Shown one piece after another: positions 1 through 5,124 of a stretch of DNA of 5,297 nt. The stretch is from assembly GCA_937900325.1 (NCBI GenBank), contig CALCEX010000037.1, forward strand, positions 1-5,297. The letters are read 5' to 3'. Numbering within the stretch: position 1 is the stretch's first letter; each line of letters opens with the position of its first letter. Position numbers and translations under genes: made by a program. The notes below the pieces were generated by a model, which was given only the letters and a program-made list of their open reading frames with translations, was not told the DNA's origin and searched no databases. Origin of the DNA: an uncultured Clostridia bacterium. GTDB taxonomy: Bacteria; Bacillota; Clostridia; Christensenellales; CAG-138.

Positions 1-441
1 TACAACGAGCCCAAAAACGTATTTGTGGCAAAGTTCATAGGCGAGAGCAACATAATCCCCGGCGTCATGCTGGAGGATTACAAGGTCCGCTTCCACGATA
101 TAGACTTTGAGTGCGTTGACGCCGGCTTCGGCAGGAACACGCCGGTGGATGTCGTTGTCCGGCCGGAGGATATAGACATAATGCCCCTCGACAAGACCGC
201 GTTAAAGGGCGTCATAAAGAGCGTCCTGTTCATGGGCGTACATTACGAGTTCCGGGTAGAAACAGGCTGCTTCTCATGGACTGTGCACTCTACCGACTAC
301 GTTGCGCCGGATACCGAAATAAGCCTTGAGATAGTTCCCGACGCCATACACGTCATGCATAAGAGTCTCAAGCATGACGAGCAGGAGCTGCTAACCGAGG
401 ACGAAATAGCAGACGCAGCGGCAGCCGCAGAGGAGGAATAG
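1..441 (+). CDS. potA: Spermidine/putrescine ABC transporter ATP-binding protein, C-terminal part (partial)
   Basis: This is the 3' end of the ATPase subunit of the polyamine importer; the gene starts before the window and is read in frame from base 1. The visible 146 residues begin YNEPKNVFVAKFIGE, the usual junction between the nucleotide-binding domain and the C-terminal TOBE domain of PotA-type ATPases. The TOBE part includes VVVRPEDIDI followed by a strand-rich stretch (KGVIKSVLFMGVHYEF). The Walker A, signature and Walker B motifs lie outside the window, so catalytic competence cannot be judged. PotA hydrolyses ATP on the cytoplasmic face to drive PotB/PotC, and the TOBE domain is thought to have a regulatory role. 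The protein ends in an unusual Glu/Ala-rich tail (TEDEIADAAAAAEEE). The next gene, potB, begins 4 nt after the stop codon, which supports the assignment. Generic polyamine or other organic-solute ATPases look similar; the gene order makes PotA the best call. Confidence 0.93.
   Translation, partial: YNEPKNVFVAKFIGESNIIPGVMLEDYKVRFHDIDFECVDAGFGRNTPVDVVVRPEDIDIMPLDKTALKGVIKSVLFMGVHYEFRVETGCFSWTVHSTDYVAPDTEISLEIVPDAIHVMHKSLKHDEQELLTEDEIADAAAAAEEE
431..436 (+). promoter_or_regulatory. Ribosome binding site of potB, inside the end of potA
   Basis: AGGAGG sits 9 nt before the potB ATG at 446. It lies within the last glutamate codons of potA, so ribosomes finishing potA pass directly over it. This supports both the potB start and translational coupling. 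Confidence 0.8.
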
Positions 442-445
442 CGCC

Positions 446-1279
446 ATGAAGCTCAAGCGTCAGGTATTTTCCTATCCGTACATAGTATGGATGCTCATAT
501 TCATACTTGTGCCGATGCTTCTCATCGTGCTCTTCGCCTTCAGGTCCGACAGCGGCCTGACACTCGACAATATCGCCTCCGCCCTTTCGAATGAGATATA
601 CATGGAGGTGCTTGGCCGCTCCATATGGATAGCCCTCAAGGCCACGGTCATATGCCTCATACTGGGCTATCCCATAGCCTACATACTTTCCACCATGAAC
701 AAGCGCAGGGCGGCGATACTTTATGTGCTTTTCATAGTTCCCATGTGGATGAACTTCCTGCTCAGGACATATGCCTGGCAGGTGCTCCTTGACAACAACG
801 GCGTTTTGAACACACTGCTGGGGCTGCTGGGCCTGCCCTCCCAGCAGATACTCTACACCGAGGGCGCCGTGATGCTGGGCACCGTGTATAACTTCCTGCC
901 CTTTATGGTGCTGCCCATATACTCCGTGCTGGTAAAGCTGGATCGCTCGCTGGTGGAAGCGGCGGCCGACCTCGGCGCAAACCCGATCACCTGCTTTATC
1001 AAGGTGGTGCTGCCGCAATCGGTGCCCGGCATAATATCCGGAATAACCATGGTATTCATTCCCGCAATAACCACATTCGCCATCTCCCGCCTGCTGGGCG
1101 GCGGCAAGTTCCTGCTTTACGGCGACCTCATAGAGAACCAGTTCATAACGCTGGGGCAGTCCGCATGGCCCATAGGCAGCGCGCTAAGCTTTATCCTGCT
1201 TGTTCTGGTGCTGCTTTCCATGGCGGTAATGCGCCGTGCGGAGCGTGATTCCGGCGAGGAAGGAGGTATGATCTGGTGA
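446..1279 (+). CDS. potB: Spermidine/putrescine ABC transporter permease PotB
   Basis: This is one of the two inner-membrane permease subunits of the polyamine importer; it pairs with PotC to form the translocation path. The 277-aa length fits the family. Hydrophobic segments lie at about residues 13-33, 59-82, 90-110, 137-160, 192-214 and 241-262, giving the six helices expected of this permease class. The cytoplasmic EAA loop that docks on the ATPase is clear at residues 171-190 (EAAADLGANP, then a KVVLP ending), followed by QSVPGIISG. The WMNFLLRTYAW segment at 101-111 is also typical of PotB. The ATG at 446 is chosen because AGGAGG precedes it by 9 nt and because it lies 4 nt after the potA stop. 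The C-terminal residues EEGGMIW encode the potC ribosome binding site. Regulation is presumably shared with potA from a promoter outside the window. Confidence 0.95.
   Translation: MKLKRQVFSYPYIVWMLIFILVPMLLIVLFAFRSDSGLTLDNIASALSNEIYMEVLGRSIWIALKATVICLILGYPIAYILSTMNKRRAAILYVLFIVPMWMNFLLRTYAWQVLLDNNGVLNTLLGLLGLPSQQILYTEGAVMLGTVYNFLPFMVLPIYSVLVKLDRSLVEAAADLGANPITCFIKVVLPQSVPGIISGITMVFIPAITTFAISRLLGGGKFLLYGDLIENQFITLGQSAWPIGSALSFILLVLVLLSMAVMRRAERDSGEEGGMIW
1261..1266 (+). promoter_or_regulatory. Ribosome binding site of potC, inside the end of potB
   Basis: AGGAGG lies 9 nt before a GTG at 1276, in the final codons of potB. It decides the potC start: the ATG at 1268 between them is in the potB frame and terminates at once, so GTG is the usable potC start. 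Confidence 0.78.
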
Positions 1280-2091
1280 AGAAGCTCAGAAACTTTTTTC
1301 GCGGCACTTATCTTGGGCTGATGCTGGTATTCCTGTACGCTCCCATACTTGTGCTGATGGTGTTTTCCTTCAACGGCAGCAAGTCTATGGCGCGATGGGC
1401 CGGCTTCTCCTTCAAATGGTATGAGGCGCTGATGCACGACTCCACTATTATGAACGCCCTCATAGTTACTCTCTCTGTCGCCGTAATATCCGCGCTTGCG
1501 GCCACCTTCATCGGCACCTTCGCCGCAATAGGCATATATTCCATGAAGAAGCGTCCGAGGGCCATCGTGGAGAATATATCGCGTCTCCCGATGGTCAATC
1601 CGGATCTGGTCACAGGTATCAGCTTCATGATGCTCTTTGCGGCAATGGGCATAAAGGGCAGCTACACAAGAATGCTCATAGCCCACATCACCTTCAATAT
1701 ACCTTACGTGATATTCTCCGTGATGCCCAAGCTGCGCCAAAGCTCCAATCTGCTTTATGAAGCGGCCATGGACCTTGGCTGCACCCCCATGATGGCCATA
1801 CGCAAGGTAGTCATACCCGACATAATGCCCGGCATAGTATCGGGCTTTGTGCTGGCTTTCACCCTGAGCCTTGACGACTTCGTAGTGAGCTGGTTCGCAA
1901 CAGACGGCATACAGAATCTTTCCATCTACATCTACGGCATTGCCCGCCGCGGCATAAGCCCCAAGATAAACGCCCTCTGTACCATAATGTTCATAGTCGT
2001 CGTAGCCCTTCTGGTATTCATAAACCTCAAGAGCATAAACGAGGAGCATGCCGCGGAGACACAGCGCAAAAAGCTCAGGGCCACGCGCTAA
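1276..2091 (+). CDS. potC: Spermidine/putrescine ABC transporter permease PotC
   Basis: This is the second membrane permease of the polyamine importer, partner of PotB. It has 271 residues starting at GTG, whose first four bases GTGA overlap the potB stop codon. This 4-nt overlap is typical of translationally coupled subunits. Hydrophobic segments lie at about residues 11-33, 61-88, 106-125, 127-150, 184-205 and 232-251. The EAA loop starts at residue 162 (EAAMDLGCTP) and ends with KVVIPDIMPGI, the ATPase docking site. Other PotC-like stretches are RLPMVNPDLVTGISF (residues 103-117) and FTLSLDDFVVSWF (195-207), which resemble PotC and the related PotI permeases. The C-terminus is a short charged cytoplasmic tail. 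Distinguishing spermidine from putrescine permeases by sequence alone is not secure, so the symbol follows operon order. Confidence 0.94.
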   Translation: MKKLRNFFRGTYLGLMLVFLYAPILVLMVFSFNGSKSMARWAGFSFKWYEALMHDSTIMNALIVTLSVAVISALAATFIGTFAAIGIYSMKKRPRAIVENISRLPMVNPDLVTGISFMMLFAAMGIKGSYTRMLIAHITFNIPYVIFSVMPKLRQSSNLLYEAAMDLGCTPMMAIRKVVIPDIMPGIVSGFVLAFTLSLDDFVVSWFATDGIQNLSIYIYGIARRGISPKINALCTIMFIVVVALLVFINLKSINEEHAAETQRKKLRATR

Positions 2092-2138
2092 CAGCAGCAA
2101 AAAAATATTTTAAATATTACATAAACAAAGGAGATCAA
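2092..2138 (+). promoter_or_regulatory. AT-rich potC-potD spacer with the potD ribosome binding site
   Basis: These 47 nt separate potC from potD and are far richer in A+T than the flanking genes. The spacer contains AAAGGAG at 2127-2133, 5 nt before the potD ATG, which is a strong ribosome binding site. It also contains a weak AT-only dyad, AATATT-TTA-AATATT. No convincing -35/-10 pair is visible. The spacer may simply allow independent, stronger translation of the binding protein, which is often needed in excess over the membrane subunits; that role is inferred. Confidence 0.6.
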
Positions 2139-3194
2139 ATGCAACAAATGAAAAAGACAGCCTTCCTTCTGATTATCGTCATGGTCATTAGCCTCTTCGC
2201 CGGCTGCGCACAAGGCGCGGATACCGTAACGCTCAACGTCCTCAACTGGGGCGATTACATCGACGAAGAGCTCATCACCCGTTTTGAGGATGAAACCGGT
2301 ATAAAGATCAACTATACTACCCTTGCCAACAATGAAGAGATGCTTGTAAAGCTCCAGCAGGAAGACTGCATTTACGACATTTGCTTCCCCTCCGACTATA
2401 TAATCGAAAAGCTTATCGGCATGGATCTGCTCCATGAGATAAACAAGGACAACATTCCCAACCTAAAGAATATCGATCCCCGCTTCTTGGATCTTGACTT
2501 CGATCCCGACAACAAGTACAGCGTTCCATATATGTGGGGAACCGTTGGTATACTTTACAACACCACCATGGTCGACGATCCCGTCAACAGCTGGGATATA
2601 CTATGGAACGAGAAATACGCCGGCCAGATACTGATGTACAACAGCATACGCGACACCATAGGCATCGCCCTGATGAAGCTGGGCTATTCCATAAACACCC
2701 GCAACGAAGCTGACATAGCAGCCGCCGAGCAGGCCCTTATCGCCCAGAAGCCGCTGGTTCAGGCATACCTTGGCGATGAGATCAAGGACCGCATGATAGG
2801 CGGCGGCGCAGCGCTGGCAGTAGTTTACAGCGGAGACGCGATGTGGTGCATGGACCCCGAGGACGGCAATCCCGATCTGGCATACGCCTGCCCTGACAGC
2901 GGTACCAACCTCTGGTTCGACAACATCATAATTCCAAAGTCCAGCAAGCACACCGCTGAGGCCGAGAAATTCATCGACTTCCTCTGCGAGCCCGATGTAG
3001 CCGCACAGAACGCCGAATACATCGGTTACTCAACTCCCAACAGCGCCGCTCTTGAGCTGATGGGCGATGATTATATCAACAATCCCACATACAATCCTGA
3101 TCCTGCCTATCTCGAAAAATGTGAGATATTCCACGATCTGGGCGACTTCATAAACGTCTACAACGACGCATGGATGAGGATAATCTCCGAGTAA
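2139..3194 (+). CDS. potD: Spermidine/putrescine-binding lipoprotein PotD
   Basis: This is the extracellular substrate-binding subunit, which captures polyamines and delivers them to PotB/PotC. It has 351 residues with a lipoprotein signal peptide: basic KK at 5-6, a hydrophobic core at about 8-20, and lipobox FAGC with Cys23 as the predicted lipidated residue. The mature protein opens with the PotD-type LNVLNWGDYID (33-43). Further family stretches are FPSDYII (83-89), YSVPYMWGT (127-135), VVYSGDA (228-234), LWFDNIIIP (258-266) and IGYSTPN (295-301). Aligned by eye to E. coli PotD, the aromatic box is kept (W37, Y40, Y230, W259, Y297) along with acidic D261. Position E171 of E. coli is D172 here, and E. 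coli D168 and Q327 appear as S169 and F331, so the exact polyamine preference is uncertain. ATG 2139 follows AAAGGAG by 5 nt; an in-frame ATG at 2148 (MKKTAF) is possible but too close to that site. Confidence 0.95.
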   Translation: MQQMKKTAFLLIIVMVISLFAGCAQGADTVTLNVLNWGDYIDEELITRFEDETGIKINYTTLANNEEMLVKLQQEDCIYDICFPSDYIIEKLIGMDLLHEINKDNIPNLKNIDPRFLDLDFDPDNKYSVPYMWGTVGILYNTTMVDDPVNSWDILWNEKYAGQILMYNSIRDTIGIALMKLGYSINTRNEADIAAAEQALIAQKPLVQAYLGDEIKDRMIGGGAALAVVYSGDAMWCMDPEDGNPDLAYACPDSGTNLWFDNIIIPKSSKHTAEAEKFIDFLCEPDVAAQNAEYIGYSTPNSAALELMGDDYINNPTYNPDPAYLEKCEIFHDLGDFINVYNDAWMRIISE

Positions 3195-3205
3195 ACAGCA
3201 GCAAT

Positions 3206-3241
3206 AAAGCCCCCTTCCGCATAGTTCAGGACGGGGGCTTT
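3206..3241. terminator. Intrinsic terminator shared by convergent operons
   Basis: A perfect 9-bp stem pairs AAAGCCCCC (3206-3214) with GGGGGCTTT (3233-3241). After one mismatch the stem continues with TCC/GGA (3216-3218 with 3229-3231), leaving a 10-nt loop. It lies 11 nt after the potD stop and 16 nt after the minus-strand phosphatase stop. The right arm runs into TTTTAT on the + strand and the minus-strand copy runs into TTTATT, so it can serve both directions, with the + direction looking slightly better. Confidence 0.85.
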
Positions 3242-3257
3242 TATCTTTCCTGTGTTT

Positions 3258-3917
3258 TCAGCTGTCAGCCGCGGCCATGTAAAACTCCATTAGCGACGCG
3301 GAGAGCAGAACGCCGCCTGCTATGTCGGTTATCCAATGCACGCCGGATACCATGCGGCCTGCTATCGTCACGGCCATCACCGCCGTGCAGAGCATCACCG
3401 CTATGCCGCGCAGCGCTTCGGATTTTATGCGCCTTTTGAACTGCCATATTGCGGAGGACATTATGCAGCAGGTAAGCACTGTGTGTGATGATGGGAAGGA
3501 AGGCTCAAGGCCCGCACCCATGTCCACAGGACGATAGTTTACCACTGCCTTTTCAAAAAGCACATACGCTATTCCCATGGCTATATACAGCCCCGCCAGG
3601 GCGTATATGTCCCTATCCACCCTCCTCAGGCTCCTGCGCTTTATCAACTGCCAAAGCCCGAACAGACCAAAGCCGCACGCCACGGCTATGGCCGCCATTC
3701 CAAGCGCCTCAGTCACATCATACCATATCATGTGCATACCGCCCATCAGCTTTCGGAATGCGCCGTTAATAGCCGCAAGACCCACCTTCGACCCATGCGG
3801 ACCTATGGGCTGCACATCGACCGTCTTAAGCGCTACTATCAGCAGCAGGAACAGCGCCATAAGCACTGTGCCTTTTATCAGCTTTGTCCTTTTGAGCTTT
3901 CCGCTTCTGTTACCCAT
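3258..3917 (-). CDS. PAP2-family membrane phosphatase
   Basis: This is an integral membrane phosphatase of the PAP2 (phosphatidic acid phosphatase type 2 / haloperoxidase-like) superfamily, 219 residues. Members remove phosphate from lipid phosphates or polyprenyl pyrophosphates; the substrate here cannot be told from sequence. Hydrophobic segments lie at about residues 16-32, 70-92, 103-121, 145-158, 171-187 and 199-215. Motif 1 is degenerate (KAVVNYRP, 123-130; Lys is one residue closer to RP than in the usual K-x6-RP). Motif 2 is PSSH (142-145), with H145 as the expected catalytic acid. Motif 3 is GRMVSGVHWITD (187-198), matching R-x5-H-x3-D with H194 as the expected nucleophile and D198 as its partner, but with Gly in place of the usual Ser before Arg. 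The VNYRP/PSSHT/SGVHW pattern resembles a Firmicutes PAP2 subfamily. GGAGG (3922-3926) lies 4 nt before the ATG. It follows the WYL regulator by 42 nt on the same strand and is probably co-transcribed. Confidence 0.88.
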   Translation of the reverse strand: MGNRSGKLKRTKLIKGTVLMALFLLLIVALKTVDVQPIGPHGSKVGLAAINGAFRKLMGGMHMIWYDVTEALGMAAIAVACGFGLFGLWQLIKRRSLRRVDRDIYALAGLYIAMGIAYVLFEKAVVNYRPVDMGAGLEPSFPSSHTVLTCCIMSSAIWQFKRRIKSEALRGIAVMLCTAVMAVTIAGRMVSGVHWITDIAGGVLLSASLMEFYMAAADS

Positions 3918-3959
3918 ATAACCTCCCGGTCCCGATACTTCGGCGCCTGATTTATAACG

Positions 3960-4679
3960 CTATGTTCGCTGCGGCCTGCATATGTCTTCGCCCGCCTCAA
4001 GCCGCGCGGCTATTTCATCGAGATTCAACTCCCTGTATCTGCTTATTTCGCTGTAATTGCGCCATGGGGTCATATCCGGCCTTATGGCGCTCATGTTTGA
4101 CAGCTCGAGGCAGCTCAGGCCGCTCTGCCCCTCCTGATTGCACAGCACGCAGCAGCCCCGCTTTAGCCACAGCAGGGCATACGGGCTTATCCGCAGCCTC
4201 CGCGGCAAAGCGCCCGTGTGGCTCTTATCCGAATATGTGACCTGCCGCCGCTGTTCTATGGCTGCGCTGAGCCGGTCGATATTTTCTATCATCTGATCGT
4301 CCGGGCATTTAATTGCGCCGTCCTCCGGCAGATTCTGCGCAGCCAGCTGCATTCCGACCATACCCTTGAGCTTTTCCTGCAATGCCGCCGTCCGCCTGAA
4401 CGATAAAAAATCCGCCGAGCGCAAAGCCCAGAGGAGGCACTTCATATCGTCCCCTGAAAGCTCGCTTCCGGCAAGATAATACCCCGTACCGGTGTGTTTT
4501 ATGTCTGCGCCATACTGTATGAGCGCGTCTATGTCCCGGTAAATGCCCTTGCGCTCCGCCGTAATGCCTCGCCTTTGCAGCTCCTCCAGCAGCTCCGGCA
4601 CGGTCATTCTGTGCCGCTCGTCCGTCATTTCCCGGAAAATATCCAACAAATAAAGTGGCTTGAGCTTTGTGTTCGCCAT
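3960..4679 (-). CDS. WYL-domain HTH transcriptional regulator (degenerate WYL core)
   Basis: This is a DNA-binding transcriptional regulator of the YafY/WYL class, 239 residues. The N-terminal winged helix (about 5-70) has the YLLDIFREMTDERHRMTVPEL start, a recognition-helix region around AERKGIYRDIDAL (41-53) and a wing ending GTGYYLA (64-70). The C-terminal domain (about 135-200) has the RLRISPYALLW strand (161-171) that normally precedes the WYL motif. In this protein the expected W-Y-L triplet reads C-C-V inside KRGCCVLC (173-180). The usual Arg-rich R-x-F-R-x-D-R segment reads SCLELSN (189-195), so the ligand-contacting residues of typical WYL domains are absent. Four cysteines (176, 177, 180, 190) lie in this region. 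The start at 4679 is 10 nt after the upstream gene's stop, and a weak AAGGGG overlaps that stop codon, suggesting coupled translation. Its target is unknown; autoregulation of this operon is plausible. Confidence 0.85.
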   Translation of the reverse strand: MANTKLKPLYLLDIFREMTDERHRMTVPELLEELQRRGITAERKGIYRDIDALIQYGADIKHTGTGYYLAGSELSGDDMKCLLWALRSADFLSFRRTAALQEKLKGMVGMQLAAQNLPEDGAIKCPDDQMIENIDRLSAAIEQRRQVTYSDKSHTGALPRRLRISPYALLWLKRGCCVLCNQEGQSGLSCLELSNMSAIRPDMTPWRNYSEISRYRELNLDEIAARLEAGEDICRPQRT

Positions 4680-4689
4680 ACCGTACCCC

Positions 4690-4971
4690 TTACGCCAGCC
4701 GCGAAAGCATATTTATTATCATCTCGCATACTGCCAGTATGCATATGCATATGTCCGCCACCATGGCGGTAAAGGCCTTGCCGCGCTTCTTCTTCGCCCG
4801 CTCCCGCGCCTTTATGTCGAAATACCACACGAGGGCAATAAGCGTCCCCGTTGCGCCCGCAAGGAACGCCGTGAACCACGGCAGCGCCGCCGCAATACCC
4901 AAATGCAGCGCTGCGCCGTCCAGCAGCAGAAACAGTCCTATCCCGCCGAAAACATAAGCAATAATTCCCAT
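4690..4971 (-). CDS. Small three-helix membrane protein of unknown function
   Basis: I do not recognise this 93-residue protein. It is strongly hydrophobic, with likely membrane segments at about residues 2-19, 24-52 and 68-90. A very basic loop lies between the second and third (KARERAKKKRGK, 54-65), which should face the cytoplasm by the positive-inside rule. Two cysteines (75, 77) and a third (82) lie in the last helix. No enzymatic motif or signal-peptidase site is evident. The start is supported by an AGGGAGGGG tract (GGAGG at 4977-4981) 5 nt upstream of ATG and by a promoter just beyond. It is the first gene of a probable three-gene operon with the WYL regulator and the PAP2 phosphatase. 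Its coding status is supported by the ribosome binding site, the promoter and the 10-nt spacing to the next gene. Confidence 0.78.
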   Translation of the reverse strand: MGIIAYVFGGIGLFLLLDGAALHLGIAAALPWFTAFLAGATGTLIALVWYFDIKARERAKKKRGKAFTAMVADICICILAVCEMIINMLSRLA

Positions 4972-4974
4972 TTT

Positions 4975-4983
4975 CCCCTCCCT
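4975..4983 (-). promoter_or_regulatory. Ribosome binding site of the small membrane protein
   Basis: On the minus strand the sequence reads AGGGAGGGG, ending 3 nt before the ATG at 4971, with the GGAGG core 5 nt away. This purine tract fixes the start codon and lies in the short leader downstream of the predicted promoter. Confidence 0.7.
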
Positions 4984-4994
4984 GCGCCAAGGGT

Positions 4995-5003
4995 ATTATA
5001 CCA
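4995..5003 (-). promoter_or_regulatory. Extended -10 promoter for the membrane protein / WYL / PAP2 operon
   Basis: The minus strand reads TGGTATAAT, a perfect sigma-A -10 hexamer with the extended TGn motif. A 17-bp spacer would put the -35 at TTTTCT (5018-5023), which is a poor match to TTGACA, so the extended -10 probably carries recognition. Transcription would begin near 4988, giving a leader of about 16 nt that is just long enough for the ribosome binding site. Confidence 0.72.
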
Positions 5004-5035
5004 TAAAGGGGACTTGCAGAAAATACGAAAGGACA

Positions 5036-5055
5036 CGTCATCCTCGTTTTTGACG
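5036..5055 (-). repeat. Inverted repeat upstream of the promoter, possible operator
   Basis: CGTCA (5036-5040) and TGACG (5051-5055) form a 5-bp inverted repeat separated by 10 nt, about 48-67 nt upstream of the predicted transcription start. An overlapping smaller dyad TCGT/ACGA (5044-5047 with 5053-5056) is also present. The position would suit an activator or an upstream operator, perhaps of the WYL regulator. The arms are short, so chance is a real alternative. Confidence 0.3.
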
Positions 5056-5090
5056 AAAATGGCGTGCCCATCTGTTTATCGTGCTAAATT

Positions 5091-5110
5091 GCCGCCGCAA
5101 AGCCGGCGGC
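5091..5110 (-). terminator. GC-rich hairpin terminator after the partial minus-strand gene
   Basis: GCCGCCG (5091-5097) pairs perfectly with CGGCGGC (5104-5110) around a 6-nt loop, 14 nt beyond the stop codon of the upstream minus-strand gene. On the minus strand the stem is followed by AATTTAGC, a poor U-tract, so termination may be incomplete or assisted. The + strand has no T run after the stem. With the promoter at 4995-5003 it separates two minus-strand transcription units. Confidence 0.6.
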
Positions 5111-5124
5111 GCTTGAAAAAGTTC

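Noticed and set aside
368..2100. Long open frames on the minus strand opposite potA, potB and potC
   Set aside because: They are antisense to well-supported pot genes, are rich in His/Tyr/Gly in the pattern of reversed coding sequence, have no ribosome binding site and resemble no family.
2101..2117. AT-only hairpin between potC and potD as a terminator or attenuator
   Set aside because: A six-pair A/T stem is too weak to terminate, and it sits inside an operon.
3170..3950. Several plus-strand open frames opposite the PAP2 gene
   Set aside because: They are Cys/Pro/Arg-rich shadows of the PAP2 coding strand, lack ribosome binding sites, and one would run through the terminator.
3918..3959. 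Possible promoter (TTATAAAT) between the WYL gene and the PAP2 gene
   Set aside because: There is no -35-like hexamer at a suitable distance and the gap is only 42 nt; co-transcription is simpler.
4739..4777. Palindromic CATATGCATATG and CCGCCACCATGGCGG stretches
   Set aside because: Both lie within the reading frame of the small membrane protein and are explained by repeated Ile/Cys and Ala/Met codons; no regulatory context.
4625..5071. 148-codon minus-strand frame overlapping the small membrane protein
   Set aside because: It covers the promoter, ribosome binding site and almost all of the 93-aa gene in another frame. Its composition is low-complexity (Gly/His/Arg) and it has no good ribosome binding site.
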